In this document: piece by piece, positions 1-6,095 of the stretch | Numbering within the stretch: position 1 is the stretch's first letter | Layout: every line of letters starts with the position of its first letter | NCBI GenBank assembly: GCA_947374445.1 | Contig: CANCBY010000069.1 | Coordinates: forward strand, 1-11,040 | Length of the DNA: 11,040 nucleotides | Reading direction: 5' to 3' | Origin: Pseudobdellovibrionaceae bacterium | Lineage (GTDB): Bacteria; Bdellovibrionota; Bdellovibrionia; Bdellovibrionales; Bdellovibrionaceae | The notes under the pieces: model-generated | Told to the model about the DNA's origin: nothing | Database searches by the model: none | Seen by the model: the letters and a program-made list of their open reading frames with translations, nothing else | Translations under genes and position numbers: made by a program

Positions 1-309
1 GTCATCGGGATACATCGAGCTGTAAATCGGATTGAAAACAGCGTGAACACCATTTTTTTTCGCCAGAGCTAAATCTGCTTCCATCGTAAGTGGGTATTTT
101 TCAAAATCTTTTTTGTCATTGAACTGAGTGGGATTCACAAAAATGCTCAGCACAGTGATCTGATTTTCACTGACAGATTTTTGCAAAAGAGTTTCGTGAC
201 CCTTGTGCAAAGCCCCCATTGTTGGCACAAATCCCACAGTAGTCCCAGCAGGAAGATTAGATCTCCATGCTTGCAGTTCTTCAGGAGTATTGAAGACAAG
301 CGGACTCAT
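1..309 (-). CDS. panC: Pantothenate synthetase PanC (N-terminal part, runs off left edge)
   Basis: PanC joins pantoate and beta-alanine with ATP in the cytoplasm, the last step of pantothenate (vitamin B5) synthesis. The visible 103 residues start at the ATG ending at 309. They carry the family's ATP-binding PTMGALHKGH (about residues 29-38), a HIGH-type motif, and the pantoate-pocket segment SIFVNPTQF (55-63), followed by a YP pair at 72-73. The C-terminal part lies outside the window. The start codon directly abuts the panB stop with no base between, so the genes are surely co-transcribed and probably translationally coupled. I read the frame by hand from the reverse complement. Identification is secure. 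Confidence 0.95.
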   Translation of the reverse strand, partial: MSPLVFNTPEELQAWRSNLPAGTTVGFVPTMGALHKGHETLLQKSVSENQITVLSIFVNPTQFNDKKDFEKYPLTMEADLALAKKNGVHAVFNPIYSSMYPDD

Positions 310-1098
310 TTAATAGCTTTCCTTTGCCGTTGGAAATTTCGCTGAGACGACTTCGCTGTGGTAGGTGTTAAGCGCTTCTTTGATCAAACGGTGCCCATCC
401 ATGTATTTTTTGAGAAACTTAGGAGAAAAGTCATCCGACATGCCCAGCATGTCTTGCAGAACCAATACTTGGCCATCGCAGTCGGGCCCGGCACCAATTC
501 CAATGGTTGGAATTTCAATGCTCGCCGAAATTTCTTTGGCAAGAGAAGCTGGCACACACTCAAGAACCACCGCAAAACATCCAGCGGCCTCAAGGTCTTT
601 TGCCTGCTTTTTGATGGCCATTTGATGGAGATGCTCCTTGCCTTGGACCTTGAAGCCGCCCAACTGAAACACAGATTGCGGCGTAAGCCCCAAATGGCCC
701 ATGATCGGAACGCCCGAATCGACGAGATGGCGGATCAGTTCTAAATTTCCTTTGGCGCCCTCGAGTTTCAGTGCGTGAGCACCGGCTTTCATGATCTGGC
801 CTGCTGCTTTCACGTTTGAGGTCAAATCCATGCGGTATGACAAGAAAGGAAGATCGCCCACGATAAATTTGTTATTAAGAACTCTGGCTACAGCCGCCGT
901 GTGCAGCGCCATCAAATTAACCGAAGCATTGAGGGTGGTTGGATGCCCGTGCATAACCATAGATAGACTGTCGCCAATCAAAACAGTATCGATGTCAGTT
1001 TGAGCAACGATCCGAGCCGACCAAGCATCGTAGCAGGTGACCATCGAAATTTTTTCTTTGCGTTCTTTTTTGGCTGCAAAATCTTGGATGCTTTTCAT
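310..1098 (-). CDS. panB: 3-methyl-2-oxobutanoate hydroxymethyltransferase PanB
   Basis: PanB adds a hydroxymethyl group from methylene-tetrahydrofolate to ketoisovalerate, giving ketopantoate, the first committed step of pantothenate synthesis. The 262-residue protein has the normal family length. It shows VTCYDAWSA (20-28), GDSLSM with metal-ligand Asp43, GDLPF with Asp82, KLEG with Glu113, MGHLGLTPQ (133-141), and VLECVP with the likely catalytic Glu180. It also has the glycine-rich TIGIGAGPDCDGQ segment (198-210). The ATG overlaps the stop of the upstream DUF2520 gene in a four-base ATGA, and its own stop touches the panC start. The three genes therefore form one tightly coupled operon. 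No damage is seen. Confidence 0.97.
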   Translation of the reverse strand: MKSIQDFAAKKERKEKISMVTCYDAWSARIVAQTDIDTVLIGDSLSMVMHGHPTTLNASVNLMALHTAAVARVLNNKFIVGDLPFLSYRMDLTSNVKAAGQIMKAGAHALKLEGAKGNLELIRHLVDSGVPIMGHLGLTPQSVFQLGGFKVQGKEHLHQMAIKKQAKDLEAAGCFAVVLECVPASLAKEISASIEIPTIGIGAGPDCDGQVLVLQDMLGMSDDFSPKFLKKYMDGHRLIKEALNTYHSEVVSAKFPTAKESY

Positions 1099-1787
1099 GC
1101 TTTGTACTCCGGAAAATAATTTTTAATGAAGGCCTTGTAAATTCCTTGAAGAGATCGCCCTTCAAGAGAAGAAATATTTTTTGTAACGGTGACGGAATCT
1201 TTTCTCGCAAGAGGCCCAGTGAGCGCCTGCAAAGGATTTTTTAAAATATTCTCCATGATTTGTTTGAGATAGGGCTCGGCCACTTTTGGTGGGAGCCCCA
1301 ACTCTTGAAATCCCTTGAACGACTCCTGCCATAACAAAGTAGTGAAGTTACCTGAGGCAACGCAAAGTGCGTGGTAAAGTCCCTTGTGTTGCGGATCTAG
1401 CTCATAGCTAGAATTGGTCCAAGCGGGATAAAAATTCTGAAGGCAATGACCCTTTGAGCTTACAAAAGGGATGCTTTGATAAAATTCTAAGTTTTGTAGT
1501 TCGGGGCCGAAGGTCATCAGGGGGTGCAGGCTAAGGGCTTGCTTGATTTCAAGAGCGCCTGAACTATGAAGAATCGTCCCTTTGTATTGAGAGAGATAAG
1601 TCTCGATAAATTGTGAGAGACTGCTGTCCGAGATCATGAGCCAAACGATTTGCGCAGAATCAATTTTTTTTTGCAGATCAGACGGGGAATGTTCTTTGCG
1701 ATTCCAATGTAAGTAAGGAGCTTTCAGCAAGTGAAAGTAATGCTTAAAATGAGTGGCCAGACGGCCGGAACCAATAATTAAAGTCAT
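1095..1787 (-). CDS. Rossmann/DUF2520 oxidoreductase-like protein, first gene of the pantothenate operon
   Basis: This is a 230-residue cytoplasmic protein. It begins with a Rossmann nucleotide-binding turn, GSGRLA (6-11), followed by a beta-alpha pattern through VWLMISD (48-54) and the HSSGAL segment (74-79). The C-terminal half shows DUF2520 hallmarks: LHPLMTF (87-93), ASGNF (144-148) and the LTGPLARKD helix (189-197). The fold resembles 6-phosphogluconate/ketopantoate dehydrogenase-type NAD(P) enzymes. It overlaps panB by four bases, so it is translated in step with a pantothenate enzyme. I infer that it may reduce ketopantoate to pantoate, the missing step between PanB and PanC, as a non-orthologous replacement of PanE. 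The literature describes such alternative reductases (PanG), but I cannot confirm orthology here. The ribosome binding site is weak. Confidence 0.85.
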   Translation of the reverse strand: MTLIIGSGRLATHFKHYFHLLKAPYLHWNRKEHSPSDLQKKIDSAQIVWLMISDSSLSQFIETYLSQYKGTILHSSGALEIKQALSLHPLMTFGPELQNLEFYQSIPFVSSKGHCLQNFYPAWTNSSYELDPQHKGLYHALCVASGNFTTLLWQESFKGFQELGLPPKVAEPYLKQIMENILKNPLQALTGPLARKDSVTVTKNISSLEGRSLQGIYKAFIKNYFPEYKA

Positions 1788-1830
1788 GCGTGTGGGTACC
1801 CGTCAAAGTGATCGAGTCCTTATGTCAGGC

Positions 1831-1858
1831 AATCTAGCACTTTTCAGCTGAAAGCCAA
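1831..1858 (-). promoter_or_regulatory. Candidate promoter of the DUF2520-panB-panC operon
   Basis: On the minus strand a TTGGCT -35-like box (1853-1858) is followed after 16 bases by TAGATT (1831-1836). A TGC directly precedes it, giving an extended -10. Transcription would begin around 1824, leaving a leader of roughly 37 bases before the ATG at 1787. The boxes match consensus only partly (4/6 each), so this is a plausible but unproven sigma70-type promoter. Confidence 0.4.
1842..1853. repeat. 12-bp perfect palindrome in the promoter spacer
   Basis: The sequence TTTCAGCTGAAA is a perfect two-fold palindrome. It sits inside the spacer between the candidate -35 and -10 boxes of the pantothenate operon. 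That is the usual place for a dimeric repressor operator. No regulator can be named from the sequence. Confidence 0.4.
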
Positions 1859-1887
1859 CCACATTCTTACAAGCCTGGTGCTTGCTC

Positions 1888-1901
1888 TTGCCGATTGGCA
1901 A
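1888..1901. repeat. Short inverted repeat upstream of the 1917 gene
   Basis: TTGCC-GATT-GGCAA is a perfect 5-bp inverted repeat with a 4-base loop, about 15 bases before the ATG at 1917. It could be an operator or a leader hairpin. It is too short and lacks a U-run to be a terminator. The low-grade hexamers around it (TTGCTC at 1882-1887, TAGCTA at 1905-1910) give at best a weak promoter. Confidence 0.25.
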
Positions 1902-1916
1902 TGCTAGCTAGAGCCG

Positions 1917-2642
1917 ATGAAAACCAAAGCCCTTTTTATTCTTTTTGGATTTTTGCTTTTGGCCGGTGTCGCTTCGACAATCTATTTTGGTCTGGCGCCA
2001 AAACCCATTCCTAAGATTAAATTTTCGCTATTTGAAGAACCTTTGAAGCTAGCTCAGGCCATCGAGCTTCGCTTGCAAGAAGAGTTGAAGAACGCTCCTA
2101 TTTTGGCTTTTGGCTATCAGCCCGAAAAGCCAGAACAGCTAGAGATTCTTCGGCAATTTGTGAAGATCAACTCGGGCGCGGGTTTAAAGTACGATGTGAT
2201 TGTTGCCGATGCTGATCTAGGAGATTTAGGAGCGGGGTTTGAGGGTGCCGAAAAGCTTCATATGAAAGAGCAGCTTGAAGATTTGGCCAAGGGCATTCAA
2301 GCGGCGCAAGCCGCTCAGCGCCGTGTTCTGATGGTAATGCCATCTAGTTTTTCTTCACAGCTATTACCTGCAAATGTTGTGGGGCAGCTGAAGCAAAAGT
2401 TTCAGCTTTCTATCACGAGCTTTTCAATCGTTGAGCTTTTGCGAAGCCGTGACTCCGAAAAAACGGTGACCATTCCGTGTTTTGTTTCAGACACAGGACA
2501 AGATGTGCTGGGAGCTGGCGCTCTCGGCTGTGCTATCTTACAGCAATCGCGAGCTACCTATCGCAAAAAAGGTGAGCCCAGTAAAAAAGCCGGTATGATG
2601 GATCAGCGCGGCCTTACAGATTACTTAATTTTTTCAGAATAA
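1917..2642 (+). CDS. Membrane-anchored or exported protein of unknown function
   Basis: I do not recognise this 241-residue protein. Residues 1-4 are charged (MKTK) and are followed by a strong hydrophobic stretch at about 5-26. There is no lipobox cysteine and no clear cleavage site, so it is either a signal-anchored periplasmic protein or has a cleaved Sec signal. The rest is soluble and looks alpha/beta, with hydrophobic strands such as ILAFGY (62-67), DVIVADADLG (about 93-102) and RVLMVMPSS (about 136-144), then an amphipathic region. Glutamine- and alanine-rich helices lie between. The ATG has only a poor Shine-Dalgarno. The gene stands alone on its strand, divergent from the pantothenate operon and ending two bases before the convergent caspase-like gene. 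Continuous codons and an exported N-terminus make it a real gene. Confidence 0.8.
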   Translation: MKTKALFILFGFLLLAGVASTIYFGLAPKPIPKIKFSLFEEPLKLAQAIELRLQEELKNAPILAFGYQPEKPEQLEILRQFVKINSGAGLKYDVIVADADLGDLGAGFEGAEKLHMKEQLEDLAKGIQAAQAAQRRVLMVMPSSFSSQLLPANVVGQLKQKFQLSITSFSIVELLRSRDSEKTVTIPCFVSDTGQDVLGAGALGCAILQQSRATYRKKGEPSKKAGMMDQRGLTDYLIFSE

Positions 2643-2644
2643 TT

Positions 2645-3928
2645 CTAGATTCCGCCGACATTGATAAGCGAAGTGATGCCATTCATAGATTTTTCCATGC
2701 GAGTTAGAATTTCAATCCATGGCATGTCTTCGATATTAGGATCGAGCAAAACTCCAAAGAAACTTTCAAGGACGCCTTCTCCCGTCATAAAAAAAGAAGA
2801 GAGTGCATTTGTAACCACATCAATTTTCGCGCGTGTTTTTTGTGCTGAAAATGTTGTGAGGTAGTATGAGTAGCTTGCGCAAGAATCAAAAAAGAAGATC
2901 TGTCTTTTTTTAGGATTAAACTCAAAGGTCCCCGCTTTTTGCTCAAGCATAGGAATATCTAAGTTCATTCCCAGGCCGGAGTGGCCAGAGTATACAATCA
3001 CATCTGCAGTTGCGACCGCGTCGCGAAAGAACTTTGCAAATGAAACTGTCTTTGAAGAAATCGTCGTCTCAACGAGAATATGATTGATCTGAACCTCGAT
3101 TGTTTTGCCGTTGGCTAGAGTGATCTTTTTTGAAAATACATCTTGAGGATGAGTTGTATTGGTATACAAAGTTTTTCTGACAAATTTTTGCCGTTTGAGA
3201 TAGTCGTTGAGCTGATTGTAGTTGAGCTTGCCATCATCTTTGGGAATATTCCAACCATTAGAGTAGCCATGAATCACCGCTATTGAAAACACAGAGCCAT
3301 TGTCGTTGTTGCCTCGGAGTAAATCTAATCGTGGGCTCAACTCTGTTTTTCTGGCTGCCACGGCTGAAAAATCAAACTGAACATCTTGCGCCAGTGGCGG
3401 CTTAAGCAAGGACTCACAGCCGGCACGGTAAGCATCATAGAAGTACCAAAAATCTCCAAAAGAAGTGTAGTGCTCGTCAGTGCACTCTTCGCGGTAGATC
3501 TCGTAAGGGTCCACGGGCAAAGGAAAGGCCAGTGATTTTTTATTTAAAAAATACTGAGCTACTTTCTTTTGCAAAAGCATTTTACCTTTGGCTTGATAAG
3601 AAATTCGGACCTTATTGGCCGAAATAATATTGTGCGAAATGATTTTAATTTCCATGTCACTCTGAGGTGCGCCAATGCCATCAATAAGGCTCGGATCTAA
3701 TTTAAATTTTGTGATGAGCTCAGGTGAGTGAAAGAGTCCAAAAAGATGACTGACATGAAATTGAACTTGTTCTTTGGCCGTGAGATTTTGATCGCGGCTG
3801 GCTGTCATTATACTTGAAACAGAAAAATTAATCTCTTGTCCAGAAGGTGAAATCACTTGAGCTTGTGAGCTCAAACTTAGGACCAAGGTCATCATAGCAG
3901 CGGCAGAAGATAGAATAAAAAAGTTCAT
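2645..3928 (-). CDS. Exported caspase-fold (clan CD-like) putative cysteine peptidase
   Basis: The 427-residue protein opens with a Sec signal peptide (about 1-23, ending SSQA-Q). No conserved family is obvious over most of its length. Two segments match the clan CD layout of a hydrophobic strand ending in catalytic His, then another ending in catalytic Cys. These are ADVIVYSGHSG (about 308-318, His316) and QIFFFDSCAS (about 343-352, Cys350). Metacaspases have the closely similar YSGHG and DSCHSG. A further strand, FSIAVIHGYSNG (214-225), could be the first core strand. Cys149 and Cys171 might form a disulfide. I chose the ATG at 3928 because GAAAGG lies about five bases upstream and the signal peptide starts there; an in-frame TTG at 3958 is open but less likely. 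It diverges from the NlpC/P60-like lipoprotein gene. The substrate is unknown, and protease activity is inferred from motifs only. Confidence 0.75.
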   Translation of the reverse strand: MNFFILSSAAAMMTLVLSLSSQAQVISPSGQEINFSVSSIMTASRDQNLTAKEQVQFHVSHLFGLFHSPELITKFKLDPSLIDGIGAPQSDMEIKIISHNIISANKVRISYQAKGKMLLQKKVAQYFLNKKSLAFPLPVDPYEIYREECTDEHYTSFGDFWYFYDAYRAGCESLLKPPLAQDVQFDFSAVAARKTELSPRLDLLRGNNDNGSVFSIAVIHGYSNGWNIPKDDGKLNYNQLNDYLKRQKFVRKTLYTNTTHPQDVFSKKITLANGKTIEVQINHILVETTISSKTVSFAKFFRDAVATADVIVYSGHSGLGMNLDIPMLEQKAGTFEFNPKKRQIFFFDSCASYSYYLTTFSAQKTRAKIDVVTNALSSFFMTGEGVLESFFGVLLDPNIEDMPWIEILTRMEKSMNGITSLINVGGI

Positions 3929-3959
3929 AATGCCTTTCGTTTTCGTGAATAAGATCAAA

Positions 3960-3988
3960 GATATAAGTCATATTTTCGGCACGGTAAA
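3960..3988 (-). promoter_or_regulatory. Candidate promoter of the caspase-like gene
   Basis: On the minus strand TTTACC (3983-3988) and TATATC (3960-3965) are 17 bases apart. Each matches four of six consensus bases. A start near 3953 would give a leader of about 25 bases to the ATG at 3928, with the GAAAGG ribosome binding site in between. This also argues against the TTG start at 3958. Confidence 0.3.
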
Positions 3989-4033
3989 CCGGCTTGAAAA
4001 GACTACAAAGCTTCGCTTCAGCCTTTGCGCAAG

Positions 4034-4046
4034 CCCCTGAGAGGGG
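4034..4046. repeat. Small GC-rich hairpin between the divergent hydrolase genes
   Basis: CCCCT-GAG-AGGGG forms a perfect 5-bp GC-rich stem with a 3-base loop in the 243-base divergent region (3929-4171). It lacks a proper U-run on either strand, so I do not call a terminator. It could be an operator shared by the two genes. A TAAAAT at 4149-4154 may be a -10 for the plus-strand gene, but no convincing -35 goes with it. Nothing else is recognisable in this gap. Confidence 0.25.
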
Positions 4047-4171
4047 TTTGAGAAAATCAAATTTCTTGGTCATATCAAGTACTTCTGCAAATTAAATTTG
4101 GACTCGACCGCGACCTGTTCTGGACTGAGCCACAAGGGCTTGATGGCCTAAAATAGCCAGACGAGGTGGTC

Positions 4172-5707
4172 ATGCTTAAAATACTGATTCGATTTGTTTC
4201 TGTGTTTGCTTTGATGGCAACAATTTTGTCATGTTCTAAAGACAGCGATTCAAAAAGCCCAGGCCCTGAAAAAATAAGTTCTAAAGCTATTCCAGCTTCG
4301 GTTCAAGATCAGCTCTTAGGCGAGAGCATTGATAGATTGGCTTGCGCCGATGTGCGAACAAGTCTCTTCGAGAGTTTGCAAAAATATATTCTGAAAGACA
4401 ATTCGATTCCTTCTGTTGCAAAAGCTGAAGAGTTGGTAGCGCTTGAGCTGAATGCAAAATATTCGCAGTTATTAGCTCCAGAAAAAATTGCTGCAATTGT
4501 GGGTGTGCTTCATGAGTTTTACAAAACAAGCCTTGAGCAAGTTCCTCAAGAATTTAAAATTTCGGCGCCGATCGAAATCAAAAAAACTCTAGGTGCTCTG
4601 AAGGTCGGAGATCGTTCTTTGCCAGAAGCTCAGAAGCTTCAGACGCAATACAAAAAAATATTTAACGCTTTGAAATTGGAGCTCGCAGACTCGTCACTGA
4701 AATGTGTAGATGCATCCGTTGAAGTTCAGGCCAGCAACGTATTTCCATATAGCGAGATGCAAGCTCGAGCGACTGAGACCAAAACCCCTTTGACAGTTCT
4801 AGGTCTTAGAAGAGCTTTTGCGACAGCTTATCAGAGCTGCGAGAGCTTGAAACTCGATCCGATGACTCGCTCGACTCCAGCCATTGAGGGCGTTGTAGTG
4901 ACGGGCTCTTATCCTGGGGGCGGCGGAGATATGCGTAAAATTTCTGACCAAGAGGCCTTGGCTCGCACTCACTATTACGTGAAAGGCTTTGCCGAAAAAC
5001 CTGGCTGCATCGATGTTAAGAAGCAAACCATGATTTACGACTATGGCGGCAAGCCTTACACGACGTCGAATCCCAATAGCACTCTTAATTATTGGAAGAA
5101 CAATGGTGATGGCTCGCCAGGACTTGGGATCGATTGCTCTGGATATGTTTTTAGTTCGCTGGCAGCTGGTGGATTGAGGCTGGTCAAAGGACAACGACTG
5201 AAGGCATCCGAAGTCGAAGACTATCCGGCTCGCATGTATATTGAGGCAGCGGACAATGGCTTTACCTGTCTTGAAAGTGCAAAGGTCGGAAAGAATTTTG
5301 ATTTACGACCGGGTGACATTGTAGCAACAAAATATCACATCATTATGATCGAGAGTGTGGGCAAAGACCCTCTGGCAATTCGTAAGTATGATGATTGTAG
5401 CAAGATCAGCTACATGGATTTTGACTTTGTGATTGCTCAAAGTTCTCCGGAGCAAAATGCAGTGGGCATCAACAAATACAGCGCTAAAGAGTATCTCAAG
5501 CAAAAGATCTTCAATCCTATTCAGTACGGATTTGTGAGTTTTGCACGTGCTGCTTGCGAAGCTTATCAGGCCAATCAGGATGTGACCCCTTCCTCCAGCT
5601 CGTTTGGAGTGACTCGTCACAAGCTGACGGCGGAATGTTTGCAGCCAGAAGTTCAGTTGGTTGGCTCAGCGTGTATCGATAGCTGCACAGAGCTATTTAA
5701 TCGTTAG
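4172..5707 (+). CDS. Cysteine-rich lipoprotein with NlpC/P60-type peptidase core
   Basis: This is a 511-residue predicted lipoprotein. A short basic N-terminus and hydrophobic stretch end in ILSC, making Cys21 the lipidation site, followed by a Ser/Asp/Lys-rich linker. Residues about 40-220 are helical and match nothing I know. The C-terminal half has the NlpC/P60 pattern: GIDCSGYVFSSL (319-330, nucleophile Cys322) and LRPGDIV...YHIIMIESVG (378-397, His389). NlpC/P60 enzymes cut peptidoglycan peptides or related amide bonds. The third catalytic residue is not obvious. Ten further cysteines (58, 178, 223, 279, 366, 409, 462, 489, 501, 505) suggest up to five disulfides, fitting an envelope location. 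I chose the ATG at 4172 over the GTG at 4166 because GAGG lies five bases before it. The gene is monocistronic and divergent from the caspase-like gene. The family call is good; substrate and role are unknown. Confidence 0.82.
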   Translation: MLKILIRFVSVFALMATILSCSKDSDSKSPGPEKISSKAIPASVQDQLLGESIDRLACADVRTSLFESLQKYILKDNSIPSVAKAEELVALELNAKYSQLLAPEKIAAIVGVLHEFYKTSLEQVPQEFKISAPIEIKKTLGALKVGDRSLPEAQKLQTQYKKIFNALKLELADSSLKCVDASVEVQASNVFPYSEMQARATETKTPLTVLGLRRAFATAYQSCESLKLDPMTRSTPAIEGVVVTGSYPGGGGDMRKISDQEALARTHYYVKGFAEKPGCIDVKKQTMIYDYGGKPYTTSNPNSTLNYWKNNGDGSPGLGIDCSGYVFSSLAAGGLRLVKGQRLKASEVEDYPARMYIEAADNGFTCLESAKVGKNFDLRPGDIVATKYHIIMIESVGKDPLAIRKYDDCSKISYMDFDFVIAQSSPEQNAVGINKYSAKEYLKQKIFNPIQYGFVSFARAACEAYQANQDVTPSSSSFGVTRHKLTAECLQPEVQLVGSACIDSCTELFNR

Positions 5708-5753
5708 CGTTCAGCAGCAAGAGCTTAAAACAATTTAAACAGGATTTGAGGTC

Positions 5754-5796
5754 AATAATCGCGCTCAAGTCCCTAGAGCTAATAATCTAAATAATC
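5754..5796. repeat. Three AATAATC repeats upstream of the pst remnant
   Basis: AATAATC occurs at 5754-5760, 5781-5787 and 5790-5796, the last two nine bases apart. The copies lie in the otherwise featureless AT-rich stretch 5708-5809, before the extended -10 at 5834. They could be binding sites or chance in AT-rich DNA. No terminator for the preceding lipoprotein gene and no convincing Pho box is visible here. Confidence 0.2.
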
Positions 5797-5833
5797 TCCT
5801 AATAAAACCCTGACAAACTTGGCTTTCGTCCAG

Positions 5834-5842
5834 TGCTATAGT
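5834..5842 (+). promoter_or_regulatory. Extended -10 promoter before the 39-codon ORF
   Basis: TGC-TATAGT is an extended -10 element: TATAGT matches five of six bases and the TGn is present. No good -35 stands at 16-18 bases, which extended -10 promoters tolerate; CTGACA occurs at 5810 but is 21 bases away. A start near 5849 would give a leader of about 17 bases containing GGGGG just before the ATG at 5866. It would drive the small ORF and pstB downstream. Confidence 0.45.
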
Positions 5843-5865
5843 GTTTGAAATAAATTGGGGGTTTT

Positions 5866-5985
5866 ATGACCTTATCTCAGTCTCGTCTCGGTAAAACTGT
5901 TGATCAGTATTTTGATCTTAATATGATTGTGAGTTCAGTTTTAGCTATCGGTGTGTTTTTACTCACTGTTTCAGTTTTTGCATAA
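5866..5985 (+). pseudogene. 39-codon membrane ORF, probable N-terminal remnant of a Pst permease
   Basis: A short ORF runs from the ATG at 5866, four bases after a GGGGG ribosome binding site, to TAA at 5983-5985. It encodes 39 residues. A polar N-terminus (MTLSQSRLGK, about 1-18) precedes one hydrophobic segment (about 20-39, including VLAIGVFLLTVSVF), the layout of the first membrane helix of PstC or PstA. Only 17 bases follow before pstA C-terminal sequence begins in another frame. I infer that a deletion joined the start of a permease gene to the end of pstA and shifted the frame. It could instead be a genuine small membrane protein, since promoter and ribosome binding site look intact. 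The sequence alone is too short to assign to PstC or PstA. Confidence 0.5.
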
Positions 5986-5993
5986 TTATCTAA

Positions 5994-6092
5994 AGCTGTA
6001 AAGCGGGCCTCATTTTACTTGGAATGACGCTTGTGATGAACGTCGTCGCCATTTATATTCGCTATCGATTTCGTAAAAAGATCAAGTGGTAG
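5994..6092 (+). pseudogene. pstA: C-terminal remnant of the phosphate permease gene pstA
   Basis: In the frame ending with TAG at 6090-6092, about 30 codons read AGLILLGMTLVMNVVAIYIR and then a basic tail ending KKIKW. This is the last membrane helix and cytoplasmic end typical of PstA. It stops three bases before pstB, the normal pstA-pstB spacing. The same frame is closed by TAA at 5991-5993, with no start codon ahead of it. The rest of PstA (roughly 250 residues) and all of PstC and PstS are absent from this strand upstream. The fragment is therefore a relic of a pst operon. Identification rests on pattern and position, not an alignment. Confidence 0.65.
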
Positions 6093-6095
6093 ATC

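Noticed and set aside
358..744. Long plus-strand open frame across panB.
   Set aside because: It is antisense to a clear panB gene, has no start signals and matches no protein family, so it is a shadow frame.
3929..4073. Possible small minus-strand ORF upstream of the caspase-like gene, starting at 4073.
   Set aside because: It runs into the signal-peptide region of the real gene in another frame, has no clear ribosome binding site and covers the candidate promoter.
5810..5827. Possible Pho box (CTGACAA, four bases, second heptamer) upstream of the pst remnant.
   Set aside because: Only the first heptamer resembles CTGTCAT; the second shows almost no match.
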